A stretch of DNA of 64,000 nucleotides from Actinomycetota bacterium (GTDB lineage Bacteria; Actinomycetota; Acidimicrobiia; IMCC26256; PALSA-555), in assembly GCA_016870355.1 (NCBI GenBank), contig VGBR01000007.1, forward strand, positions 82,957 to 146,956, written 5' to 3'. A program made the position numbers and the translations under genes. Each line of letters starts with the position of its first letter. Positions within the stretch are counted from its first letter, which is position 1. Of the stretch, positions 50,090-58,454 are shown in pieces. The notes beneath the pieces were generated by a model. That model ran no database searches. It was not told the DNA's origin and saw only the letters and a program-made list of their open reading frames with translations.

Positions 50090-51274
50090 ATGCCGATCAC
50101 GTTCGACACGATCGACTTCGACGAGTTCCACCTGATCGACCTCCCGAAGCGGATCGAGGCGGGCAGCGGTGCTCTGGCCGCGCACGACCTCGCCGGTGTC
50201 GACACACTGGGCTTCAAGACGCCCGACGGCGCGGCGTTCACCTACGTGCCGTCGCCCGACACGGTCGAGATCTGGAGCGGCGATGCGGCGGCCGACACGG
50301 TCGTGCACATGTCCCGTGAGGACTTCTCGGACTACGCCAACGAGCTGCGCACCTGCTTCGGCTTGTTGTACGCGGGCAAGGCCGAGGTGTCGCGAGGCGA
50401 CTTCGGGTGGTGGGAGCGATGGGAGCCGGCGCTGCGCGCGCTGTACCACGACCGCCCGATCATCGATCCCTCGTCGCTCGGGCTCGGTGACGACCTCACT
50501 CGTTCGTTCACGCTCGACGCAAGCGATGCCGAGCTGCGCGACCGGCTCGAGTCGCACGGCTTCTTGCACATCCAGGACGTGTTCACGGCGGACGAGGTCG
50601 CCTCCTTCTCGGCGGAGGTCGACACCGCCAAGGCCGCGGCCCGACCCGACGACGGGGCATCGTGGTGGGCGACGCAGGCCGACGGCTCCGAGGTGTGCTG
50701 CCGCGTCATCTACCTCGGCCGACAGTCATCGTTGATCAACGGTCTCGGCGACGATCCGCGCCTGCGGCGCATCGCAGCCATCGGCGGCTCCGGCCTGGAG
50801 CCCGAGAACGATTGCCTCGACGGCGTCAGCGTCGTCATCAAGAACCCGGATGTCACGGCCGGACTGTCCGACCTTCCATGGCATCGCGACTGTGGTCTGG
50901 GCGGGCACTCGGTGCTGTGCCCGAGTGTGGCCGTCGGCATCCAGCTCGACCGCGCGAGCGCCGAAGCGGGCCAGCTCCACTTCGTCGCCGGGTCGCACCG
51001 CGGCTCGTCGCACCCGCTGAAGCCCGGTGAGGAGCAGACTCAACCGGTAGCCGCGATCGACGCCGAGCCCGGTGACGTGACCGTGCACTTCGGACACGTG
51101 CTGCACGTGGCCCCGCCGCCGACGGGCGAAGGACCGTTCCGGCGCGCGATGTACGTCACGTACACGCGGCCGGAGACCATGGAGTTCATCGGCGAGGGGA
51201 AGGGCTACAACGACGTGCTCTTCGAGCACGATGGCCAGGTGCACTCCGTCGAGGAGCTGACCGTCAGCACATGA
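50090..51274 (+). CDS. Phytanoyl-CoA dioxygenase family protein (long form)
   Basis: A 394-residue protein whose C-terminal half is a PhyH-type Fe(II)/2-oxoglutarate oxygenase: SHGFLHIQDVFTADEVASF, the HxD motif in LPWHRDCGLGGHS, and the distal His in VHFGHVLHVAPPP. The N-terminal 130 residues form an additional domain (LGFKTPDGAAFTYVPSPDTV; FSDYANELRTCFGLLYAGKA) resembling sterol-carrier-like regulatory regions. Substrate unknown. The ATG follows CGGGAGG. It overlaps the methyltransferase by 4 bases (ATGA). Confidence 0.87.
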   Translation: MPITFDTIDFDEFHLIDLPKRIEAGSGALAAHDLAGVDTLGFKTPDGAAFTYVPSPDTVEIWSGDAAADTVVHMSREDFSDYANELRTCFGLLYAGKAEVSRGDFGWWERWEPALRALYHDRPIIDPSSLGLGDDLTRSFTLDASDAELRDRLESHGFLHIQDVFTADEVASFSAEVDTAKAAARPDDGASWWATQADGSEVCCRVIYLGRQSSLINGLGDDPRLRRIAAIGGSGLEPENDCLDGVSVVIKNPDVTAGLSDLPWHRDCGLGGHSVLCPSVAVGIQLDRASAEAGQLHFVAGSHRGSSHPLKPGEEQTQPVAAIDAEPGDVTVHFGHVLHVAPPPTGEGPFRRAMYVTYTRPETMEFIGEGKGYNDVLFEHDGQVHSVEELTVST

Positions 51275-52191
51275 CGGCGCCAAGGTGGTTGGCTCGCGTT
51301 CGTCAGAGCGCGCGGGCCTCGTGGCGCGCCTGGCGGGCCAACCGTCAGCGGCGCCAAGGTGATTCGGATCGCTATGTGGGCCGGTTCTCGATCGACTACC
51401 CCGTGCGGCCGCGACCGCGATGGGGACACGGCTCACCGCCGCATCCGCGGCTGAGCGAGATCATCGGCCGGAACCGCACGCAGTACGCGGCGACGCTGCA
51501 AGGAGTCACCGAGCATCAGGCTCGGCTGTGTGCCATCCCGATGCACGCGCCGAAGGACTCGCCTGAACCCCGCTGGATCAACGGTGCGCTTCCCGGTCTC
51601 GACGCAGCCGTTCTGTACTCGTTTGTTGCGGACAAACGACCGGCCACGTACCTCGAGGTCGGCTCGGGTCACTCGACGAAGTTCGCCCGCCGCGCGTGCA
51701 CGGATCACGACCTTGCGACCCGCATCGTGTCGATCGACCCCGCGCCGCACACCGAGATCGACGCACTGTGCGACGAGGTGATTCGAGCCGGTCTCGAAGA
51801 CGTAGACCTCGCGATCTTCGATCGCTTGGATGGCGGCGACATCCTGTTCGTGGACAACTCGCACCGGTGCTTTCAGAACTCAGACGTCACCGTTGCGTTC
51901 CTGGATGTGCTCCCGCGCCTACGTCCGGGCGTGCTCGTCCACTTTCACGACATCTTCCTGCCCGACGACTACCCACCCGCCATCGTCCATCAGCTGTACT
52001 CGGAGCAGTATGTGCTCGCCGCGATCTTGCTGGCGGAGGGACTCAAGCTGGAGATCGCCCTCCCGGCTTGGTTCGTGAGCTCCGACGCGGAGCTCGCGGC
52101 GATCCTTGAACCGCTCTGGAGCCAGCCGGGGTTCGAAGGCGTTCAACGTCACGGCGCGTCGTTCTGGCTGCGCACCGGCCCAGCCGCCTGA
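51271..52191 (+). CDS. Class I SAM-dependent methyltransferase-like protein
   Basis: A 306-residue protein with a Rossmann-type methyltransferase core: TYLEVGSGHSTKFARRACTD is motif I, IVSIDPAPHTEID motif II and GDILFVDNSHRCF the Asp-containing motif IV, then GVLVHFHDIFLPDDYP. It fits the Methyltransf_24/cephalosporin hydroxylase-like group that often acts on sugars or small carboxylates. The N-terminus (RQSARASWRAWRANRQRRQG) is strongly basic. It is coupled to the upstream PhyH gene, suggesting joint tailoring of one metabolite. Confidence 0.8.
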   Translation: MTAPRWLARVRQSARASWRAWRANRQRRQGDSDRYVGRFSIDYPVRPRPRWGHGSPPHPRLSEIIGRNRTQYAATLQGVTEHQARLCAIPMHAPKDSPEPRWINGALPGLDAAVLYSFVADKRPATYLEVGSGHSTKFARRACTDHDLATRIVSIDPAPHTEIDALCDEVIRAGLEDVDLAIFDRLDGGDILFVDNSHRCFQNSDVTVAFLDVLPRLRPGVLVHFHDIFLPDDYPPAIVHQLYSEQYVLAAILLAEGLKLEIALPAWFVSSDAELAAILEPLWSQPGFEGVQRHGASFWLRTGPAA

Positions 52192-52218
52192 CCTGCCTCG
52201 CGCCCGTAGGCTCCCGGC

Positions 52219-53148
52219 ATGGCCTCACGACCGAAGTACGCGGACCTCCCGAACGGCAGCGCCTGGGATCTTCTCGACCCCGCGATGGGATCGCTCGCAC
52301 TGCTCACACCCGCGCGCGTCGCCGCCGCGGCGAAGCTGGTGCAGTCCGGGAAGCGCTTTCCACTCGACTTGATGCTCGATCAACCGTCGCCACCGCTCTT
52401 CGGGCGAGAGCCGTACCGGCACGATCTGTTCCCGTACGGGATTCCGAACGTCTTCGACGACAAGCTCGACAACTTCTACCCACAGGGCTCGACGCAGTGG
52501 GATGGCTTCGGTCACTTCGGGCACCCGCAGCTTGGGATGTTCGGCGGGCGTTCGGGTGACGACATCATGAATCGCTCGCTCGGCGTCGAAGCGTGGGCGC
52601 AGACCGGGATCGCAGGTCGCGGCGTGCTGCTCGATGCCGCGCGCCACCTCGACATCCCAGGGAACGAAGCATTCCTGATCACGCCGGACCACCTTGCACG
52701 GGTCGCGGAGGCGCAAGGGGTGGAGTTGCACGAAGGTGACGTGCTGTGCGTTCGCGTCGGCTGGCTCGCGCACTATCGGACGCTGGATCAGGCGGGACGC
52801 GAAGAGATATCTCGGGCCAGCCAAGGTGAGTACGACAAGTTCAAGATGCCCGGACTTGGTCCTGGCAAGGCGCTCGCCGAGTATCTGTGGGACCACGGCG
52901 TCGCCGCGATCGCGGTCGACAACCCCGCGGTCGAGTCGTTTGTCGGCGTCTCACTCGAGGGCGAGCCCGACATGGTGCACACCGCCGTGCTCGCGATGCT
53001 CGGCATCCCGCTCGGTGAGTTCTTCGACCTCGACGACCTCGCCGAGGACTGTGCAGCCGACGGCCGCTACGAGTTCCTCTTCACGAGCAAGCCTCTCGGC
53101 ATCCCTGGCGGCGTCGGCTCACCCCCCAACGCCATGGCCATCAAGTAG
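52219..53148 (+). CDS. Cyclase family protein (kynurenine formamidase-like)
   Basis: A 309-residue metal-dependent hydrolase of the cyclase/KynB-like family. The family's metal motif is modified: TQWDGFGHFGHPQLGMFGG, in place of HxGTHxDAPxH, still provides His and Asp ligands. Other landmarks are GRGVLLDAARHL, HEGDVLCVRVGWL and GVAAIAVDNPAVES. Relatives hydrolyse amides or lactones in aromatic catabolism. It stands 27 bases after the methyltransferase stop and may share its transcript. Confidence 0.85.
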   Translation: MASRPKYADLPNGSAWDLLDPAMGSLALLTPARVAAAAKLVQSGKRFPLDLMLDQPSPPLFGREPYRHDLFPYGIPNVFDDKLDNFYPQGSTQWDGFGHFGHPQLGMFGGRSGDDIMNRSLGVEAWAQTGIAGRGVLLDAARHLDIPGNEAFLITPDHLARVAEAQGVELHEGDVLCVRVGWLAHYRTLDQAGREEISRASQGEYDKFKMPGLGPGKALAEYLWDHGVAAIAVDNPAVESFVGVSLEGEPDMVHTAVLAMLGIPLGEFFDLDDLAEDCAADGRYEFLFTSKPLGIPGGVGSPPNAMAIK

Positions 53149-53221
53149 CCGCACCGGGGGATCTCGGCACGCTGAACGTTGCTCAGCAACAACCATCGTT
53201 CCGAAAAGCCCGCGGGATGCG

Positions 53222-54049
53222 CTAGCGCCACCAGGGTTCGTGGAGGTTGCGCTCTTTCGCGACGCGCTGGGCGGTGAGCGTCTGACCGTTGAGCTCGTCG
53301 GCGTCGGGTGACGACGCCACCCACGCGATCACCGCGGCCGGCACACTCGGTGGCGCGCCGGGGTACACGCCTTCGAGGCCGAGTGCTTTCGCGTTGACCT
53401 CCATGCGCTCCGTCACGACATAGCCGGGTTCCACGTTGAAGAACCGCAGCGTGGGGTACTCGACGGCGAGGATGCCGACCATGCGGTGGAACGCGCCCTT
53501 CGACATCGCGTAGGCCGAGCCCCATCCGCCTTCGCCTGCTGGCGCTGGGGGATCGGTGATGGCGACAGCAGACGTGACGTTCACGATGGTGCCGTCGCCG
53601 CGTGTGAGCATGTGCGGTAGCACTGCCTTCACGAGCACGACTTGCGACACAACGTTGGCCGCAAGCTTCGTCTCGATCATCTCGATGGTGGTGTTCTCGA
53701 AGCGGACCATGCTGCCGGGTCCGGTATGCACCGCGTTGTTCACGTGAACGTCGATCCGACCCCAGTCTTCGATGACGCGCGCGACAGCTGCTTCGAGGGA
53801 CGCGTGGTCCAGGAGATCCATCGGGACCTGGAGCGCGCGCCGTCCTTCCGCTCCGATCAATGCGGCGGTGGTCTCGAGACTCCCGGGTACGGATCGGCCT
53901 CCAGAGTCGGAGTCGTCGACCCCTTCACCTTCACGCACGGTGCGCGCCGTGATGGCGACGTCGAACCCGGCGCGCGCAAGCGCGATCGCCGTTGCCTTGC
54001 CGATTCCGCGGCTCGCGCCCGTCACCAGTGCGACGCGGTCGCTGCTCAC
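53222..54049 (-). CDS. SDR family oxidoreductase
   Basis: Short-chain dehydrogenase of 275 residues. Motifs TGASRGIGKATAIAL, VHVNNAVHTGPG (a variant of NNAG with His in front), VNVTSAVAITDPP and YAMSKGAFHRM are present. Near the N-terminus an insertion (VREGEGVDDSDSGGRSVPGS) lengthens the cofactor region, as in the SDR at 21842. Substrate unknown. It is divergent from the next SDR with only 46 bases between start codons. Confidence 0.88.
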   Translation of the reverse strand: MSSDRVALVTGASRGIGKATAIALARAGFDVAITARTVREGEGVDDSDSGGRSVPGSLETTAALIGAEGRRALQVPMDLLDHASLEAAVARVIEDWGRIDVHVNNAVHTGPGSMVRFENTTIEMIETKLAANVVSQVVLVKAVLPHMLTRGDGTIVNVTSAVAITDPPAPAGEGGWGSAYAMSKGAFHRMVGILAVEYPTLRFFNVEPGYVVTERMEVNAKALGLEGVYPGAPPSVPAAVIAWVASSPDADELNGQTLTAQRVAKERNLHEPWWR

Positions 54050-54095
54050 GGGCTAGAACGTACCGCCACGCACCCACCGACTCGGGAGAGGACTG

Positions 54096-54989
54096 ATGCC
54101 AGGACTGTTGGACGGCAAGGTCGCGATCGTCACGGGCGCCGGCCAGGGGCTCGGCCGCTCTCACGCGCTGACCTTCGCCAACGAGGGTGCCCGAGTCGTG
54201 ATCAACGACTTCGCGCCCCCTGGCGCCAGCAACCCGGTCGATGCCGTGGTCGACGAGATCAAGGCCGCCGGCGGTGAAGCCGTCGCGCACGAGGGTGATG
54301 TCGCCGACTGGGATCAGTCCAAGGCGATGGTGCAGCTCGCGCTGGACACCTGGGGCCAGCTGGATGTGCTGGTGAACAACGCCGGCATCCTGCGCGACCG
54401 CATGGTGTTCAACATGAGCGAAGAGGAGTGGGACGCGGTGATCCGCGTCCATCTCAAGGGCCACTTCTGCCCGACGCGGCATGCGGTCGAACACTGGCGC
54501 AACCAGTCGAAGGCGATCGATGGTCCGGTGTTCGGCCGCATCATCAACACCAGCTCGGAGGCAGGCTTGTTCGCGGCGGTCGGGCAACCGAACTACGCCG
54601 CGGCCAAGGGCGGGATCATCCAGCTCACGTTGTCCACGGCGCAGGCGATGGCGCGTCACGGTGTCACAGCGAATGCGATCGCACCACGGGCCCTGACGCA
54701 GATGACCGAGCAGCTCGGTGGCTTCGACACCAAGGACGGCGACTTCGAGGTGTTCGCGCCCGAGAACGTGTCGCCGCTGGTGGCGTACCTCGGATCAGAA
54801 GCGTCGGCGAAGGTGTCGGGGCAGGTGTTCGTGGTGTGGGGCCGCCAGATCACCGTGCTCAAGGGACCGAGCGTCGACAAGCAGTTCGAGACGGCGGAGC
54901 AGTGGACGGCCGCCAACGTGAGCGACGCGCTCTCGCCGTTCTACGAGAGGCGCAAGCCGATCGCCGACGGGTTCCTGCTGAAGTACTGA
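54096..54989 (+). CDS. SDR family oxidoreductase (hydroxyacyl-CoA dehydrogenase-like)
   Basis: A 297-residue SDR related to the dehydrogenase domain of peroxisomal multifunctional enzymes and actinobacterial steroid dehydrogenases. TGAGQGLGRSHALTFANEGA with VVINDFAPP, VLVNNAGILRDRM, INTSSEAGLFA and YAAAKGGIIQL give a complete active site. It has the family's longer C-terminus after the Rossmann core. First of a four-gene operon with two epoxide hydrolases; GAGAGG precedes the ATG. Confidence 0.9.
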   Translation: MPGLLDGKVAIVTGAGQGLGRSHALTFANEGARVVINDFAPPGASNPVDAVVDEIKAAGGEAVAHEGDVADWDQSKAMVQLALDTWGQLDVLVNNAGILRDRMVFNMSEEEWDAVIRVHLKGHFCPTRHAVEHWRNQSKAIDGPVFGRIINTSSEAGLFAAVGQPNYAAAKGGIIQLTLSTAQAMARHGVTANAIAPRALTQMTEQLGGFDTKDGDFEVFAPENVSPLVAYLGSEASAKVSGQVFVVWGRQITVLKGPSVDKQFETAEQWTAANVSDALSPFYERRKPIADGFLLKY

Positions 54990-54990
54990 C

Positions 54991-56130
54991 ATGAAGCTCG
55001 AGCAGTTCAAGGTCGACGTGCCGCAAGCGGCGCTCGACGACCTGCACGAGCGGCTTGCGAGAGCGCGGTTCCCCGAGCAGATCCCCGACGCGGCGTGGGA
55101 CTACGGCACCGAGCTCGAGTACCTCCGCGACTTCGTGGCGTATTGGCGTGACGAGTACGACTGGCGTGCGACCGAGCAGCGGTTGAACAACTTCGAGCAG
55201 CTCACCACCGAGATCGACGGCGCCAACGTCCACTTCATCCACGCCCGATCGCCCGAGCCCGACGCGCTGCCGATCGTGCTCACGCACGGTTGGCCTGGGT
55301 CGGTGGTGGAGTTCCTCGACTGCATCGGCCCGTTGAGTGACCCCGTCGCGCACGGCGGCGACGCGGCTGATGCGTTTCATGTCGTCGTCCCGTCGTTGCC
55401 GGGGTACGCGTTCTCCGGTCCGACGCGGGAGCGGGGATGGCATCCGGGCCGCGTGGGCAAGGCGTGGGCCGAGCTCATGGCCGGCCTCGGCTACTCGCGG
55501 TACGTCGCGCAGGGTGGCGACTGGGGATCTTTCGTCACGACCCAGCTCGCGCTGGCCGACCCCGACCACTGTGCCGGGGTGCACGTGAACATGCTCGCTC
55601 CGATCCCGATGACCGAGGATCACACGCCGGAAGAGGACGACTGCCTCGCCGGCATGGCGTCGTACAACGAGCACGACTCCGGCTACTTCAAGGAGCAGAG
55701 CACGAAGCCGCAGACGATCGGGTACGCGCTCGACGACTCGCCGGTGGGGCTCGCGGCCTGGATCGTGGAGAAGTTCCGCACGTGGTCGGACTGTGAGGGC
55801 GATGTCGAGCGGTCGTTCACCAAGGACCAGCTGATCGACAATCTCATGCTCTACTGGCTCACCACGACCGCGCACTCGGCCGCGCGCATGTACTACGAGT
55901 TCGACAAGGGCCTGAAGGGCGGGTCGCTCGACCTGTTCTCGAAGCTCACGCAGCCCGTCGGGTACGCCCGCTATCCGAAGGAGATCATGCGCACCTCGCG
56001 TCGATGGGCCGAGGCGCAACACCAGATCTCGCACTTCGCCGACATGCCACGGGGTGGTCACTTCGCCGCATTCGAAGTCCCGGACTTGTTCATCCCTGAC
56101 GTCCGCGAGTGGGCGAGGACACGGCGGTGA
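54991..56130 (+). CDS. Epoxide hydrolase (EHN-type alpha/beta hydrolase)
   Basis: A 379-residue enzyme of the microsomal-type epoxide hydrolase family. The N-terminal EHN domain runs from VPQAALDDLHERLARARFPE to about residue 105. The hydrolase core has the oxyanion-hole HGWPGS, the nucleophile Asp in QGGDWGS, and the catalytic His in PRGGHFAAFE; a Tyr lid pair is plausible. It opens epoxides to diols. The ATG lies 1 base beyond the SDR stop, and the next SDR overlaps its end by 4 bases. The same family recurs at 56982. Confidence 0.92.
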   Translation: MKLEQFKVDVPQAALDDLHERLARARFPEQIPDAAWDYGTELEYLRDFVAYWRDEYDWRATEQRLNNFEQLTTEIDGANVHFIHARSPEPDALPIVLTHGWPGSVVEFLDCIGPLSDPVAHGGDAADAFHVVVPSLPGYAFSGPTRERGWHPGRVGKAWAELMAGLGYSRYVAQGGDWGSFVTTQLALADPDHCAGVHVNMLAPIPMTEDHTPEEDDCLAGMASYNEHDSGYFKEQSTKPQTIGYALDDSPVGLAAWIVEKFRTWSDCEGDVERSFTKDQLIDNLMLYWLTTTAHSAARMYYEFDKGLKGGSLDLFSKLTQPVGYARYPKEIMRTSRRWAEAQHQISHFADMPRGGHFAAFEVPDLFIPDVREWARTRR

Positions 56131-56975
56131 TCGTCGATCTCGAGGGCAAGACGTGCGTCGTGACCGGCGCCGCGAGCGGCATCGGTCTCGGCTTGGCACA
56201 CAAGGCGGCGCGCGAGGGCATGAACGTGGTCCTCGCCGATGTCGAGGAGGCCGCGCTCGATGCCGCGGTCGCCGAGGTGATGGCACTTGGTGCCCAGGCG
56301 ATCGGTGTGCGCACCGACGTCACCGACGCATCGGCGGTCGAAGCGCTCGCGGTGGCAACCTTCGAGAAGTTCGGTGGCGCGCATCTCGTGTTCCTCAACG
56401 CGGGCGTGTTCCAAGCGGGAGTGTCCTGGCAGCGCACCGAAGCCGACTGGGCCTGGGTGATGGGCGTGAACTTCTGGGGTCCGCTCTACGGTGTGCGGGC
56501 GTTCATCCCGCGGCTGATCGAGCAAGGCGAACCAGCCCACCTCGTCATCACGTCGTCCATGGCCGGGTTGATGACCGTGGCGTACTCAGGTCCCTACGTG
56601 GTGTCGAAGTTCGCGGCCGCGTCGCTGGCCGAGTGCGTCGCTCACGATCTTCGGGCACAGGGCGTCGAGCAGGTCGGCGTGTCCTGCATCGTGCCGGGTG
56701 CGGTGGACACGAAGATCGCCGACTCCACCCGCAATCGGCCCGACGAACCGCCGTCAGAAGCGCAGGCGGCGGACCACTACTTCGTCGCTGACACCTTGCG
56801 CACCATGACCACGACCCAGGGCCGTCATCCCGACGAGGCTGGTGACTTGGTGTTCGAGGCTCTTCGTGCTGGACAGTTCTGGATCACCACGAGTGACACG
56901 TTCGACGAGATCCTGCAACCGCGCTTCGACGCGATCCACGCGCGCGAGCTGCCCTGTAGCGCTCAGTTCGACTGA
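56127..56975 (+). CDS. SDR family oxidoreductase
   Basis: Short-chain dehydrogenase of 282 residues: TGAASGIGLGLAHKA, VFLNAGVFQAG (a shortened NNAG with only one Asn), ITSSMAGLMTV and YVVSKFAAASL. The GTG start overlaps the epoxide hydrolase stop (GTGA); GTG 56109 is an alternative. It differs clearly from the SDR at 54096, so the SDR-epoxide hydrolase pairs are not a simple tandem duplication. It probably oxidises the diol or alcohol product. Confidence 0.88.
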   Translation: MIVDLEGKTCVVTGAASGIGLGLAHKAAREGMNVVLADVEEAALDAAVAEVMALGAQAIGVRTDVTDASAVEALAVATFEKFGGAHLVFLNAGVFQAGVSWQRTEADWAWVMGVNFWGPLYGVRAFIPRLIEQGEPAHLVITSSMAGLMTVAYSGPYVVSKFAAASLAECVAHDLRAQGVEQVGVSCIVPGAVDTKIADSTRNRPDEPPSEAQAADHYFVADTLRTMTTTQGRHPDEAGDLVFEALRAGQFWITTSDTFDEILQPRFDAIHARELPCSAQFD

Positions 56976-56981
56976 GTCGCG

Positions 56982-58136
56982 ATGGCGAACCTCGAGGTCG
57001 TGCCGTTCCGGATCGAGGTGAGAGACGCGATCCTGAACGATCTCCATGAGCGGCTCGACCGGACGCGCTTCCCGAACCAGATCGAGGGGATCGAATGGGG
57101 GCAGGGAGCTGAGCTCCAGTTCCTCAGTGAGCTCGTCGGCTATTGGCGGGCGAAGTACGACTGGCGCGCCACCGAGGCCCGACTCAACGCGTTCGATCAG
57201 GTGCTCACCGAGATCGACGGGCAACGCATCCACGCCATCCACGCGCGCTCACCAGAACCGGATGCTCTTCCTCTCCTTCTTGTCCACGGGTGGCCCGGCT
57301 CGGTGATGGAGTTCCTCGACGTCATTGGTCCGCTGACCGATCCCGTCGTGCACGGAGGCGAAGCGCGCGACGCCTTCCACGTGATCGCGCCTTCGTTGCC
57401 CGGCTTCGCGTGGTCGGGACCGACGCATGAGCTCGGCTGGCACCCACGGCGCATCGCCGGTGCGTTCCACCAGCTGATGGGCGCGCTCGGCTACGAGCGC
57501 TACGGCGCGCAAGGAGGTGATTGGGGCTCGGTGATCACGTCGAACGTCGCCGACCTCCATGCCGATGCCGTCGTCGGCCTGCACCTCAACTTCGTGGTCG
57601 TGAGTCGGCCCAAGGGCGACGACGTGCCGCCGCTGACCGCAGAGGAGGAAGCCGGCCTCGCCGCGCTCTCCGAGTGGCGCGCGAGCGGTGCGGGCTACCA
57701 GGAGATCCAGGGCACGAAGCCGCAGACGCTCGGCTACGCGCTCGAGGACTCGCCGGTCGGCCTGTGCGCGTGGATCGTCGAGAAGTTCGATGCATGGGGT
57801 GACGGCAGCCTCGCGATCAACAAGACGTTCACCTTCGACCGTCTGCTCGACAACATCACGACCTATTGGGTGACGGGCACGGCGACGTCGTCGGCGCGCA
57901 TCTACTGGGAGATGCGCCAGGCGCGCCGGGACGCGATTCCTCAGGCGCGAGTCGAGGTGCCGACGGGCGTCGCGAACTATCCGGCCGAGGTCACCAAGAT
58001 GCCGCGAGCGTGGGTCGAGCACCGATACAACGTGACGCACTGGGTCGACCAAGCCCGCGGCGGACACTTCGCCGCGATGGAGGTCCCGGATCTGTTCGTT
58101 CCCGACGTTCGCACGTTCTTCCGCACCGTGCGGTGA
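56982..58136 (+). CDS. Epoxide hydrolase (EHN-type alpha/beta hydrolase)
   Basis: A 384-residue homologue of the enzyme at 54991 with the same order: EHN domain (VRDAILNDLHERLDRTRFPN), oxyanion hole HGWPGS, nucleophile Asp in QGGDWGSV, and the catalytic His in ARGGHFAAME. The shared string KPQT(I/L)GYAL(D/E)DSPVGL shows close relationship. Two different hydrolases in one operon suggest either stereo-complementary activity or two steps on a multi-epoxide substrate. A truncated antisense SnoaL remnant lies just after its stop. Confidence 0.92.
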   Translation: MANLEVVPFRIEVRDAILNDLHERLDRTRFPNQIEGIEWGQGAELQFLSELVGYWRAKYDWRATEARLNAFDQVLTEIDGQRIHAIHARSPEPDALPLLLVHGWPGSVMEFLDVIGPLTDPVVHGGEARDAFHVIAPSLPGFAWSGPTHELGWHPRRIAGAFHQLMGALGYERYGAQGGDWGSVITSNVADLHADAVVGLHLNFVVVSRPKGDDVPPLTAEEEAGLAALSEWRASGAGYQEIQGTKPQTLGYALEDSPVGLCAWIVEKFDAWGDGSLAINKTFTFDRLLDNITTYWVTGTATSSARIYWEMRQARRDAIPQARVEVPTGVANYPAEVTKMPRAWVEHRYNVTHWVDQARGGHFAAMEVPDLFVPDVRTFFRTVR

Positions 58137-58165
58137 CTGAGGACCGCCGCGGCCGCCATCGCCCG

Positions 58166-58354
58166 CTGACCTCTTGCCGTTTGGAACCACTCGACGAAGT
58201 CTTCGACGGGGCCCTGGAACGCACCATGATCATCGTGCGCCCCCGGCCAGTAGCACGAGCGCACGAGCTCGCCGTCCATGCGGTCGATCCCACGGGTGTA
58301 GCGGATGAGGACGTCGCGGATCTCCTGCTGGGCGACGAGTTCGTCAACATCCAT
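58166..58354 (-). pseudogene. 5' remnant of a SnoaL/NTF2-like gene
   Basis: From ATG 58354 the frame gives MDVDELVAQQEIRDVLIRYT then GIDRMDGELVRSCYWPGAHD and FQGPVEDFVEWF. This is the first half of a SnoaL_4-like protein, whose family normally has about 130-170 residues. After about residue 60 the homology ends and the open frame only continues antisense through the epoxide hydrolase. The gene appears cut at its 3' end, as if a deletion or insertion boundary lies near 58140-58180. Confidence 0.7.
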
Positions 58355-58387
58355 GAACGCGTAGGGTACGCGCCCATCGCGCCAGCT

Positions 58388-58450
58388 GCGGAGCGAGCGG
58401 AGCGGATGGAGCGAACGCAGTGAGCGGAAGTAGCGGAGTGGGAGCGGAGC
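58388..58450 (+). repeat. Degenerate GGAGC-rich leader
   Basis: Purine-rich quasi-repeat of GGAGCG, GGAGCGAACGCAG and GGAAGTAGCGGAG units immediately before the aldo/keto reductase start. The unit style recalls the GCAGCGGAG parts of the 51-bp leader repeats at 11416 and 11886. It provides several Shine-Dalgarno-like GGAG sites. Confidence 0.45.
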
Positions 58451-58454
58451 AATC

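Noticed and set aside
53172..53186. CTGA-ACGTTGC-TCAG, same form as the candidate operators
   Set aside because: It lies between two convergent genes, far from any start, and may be part of a GTTGCTCAGCAAC hairpin near the gene ends; not counted as an operator.
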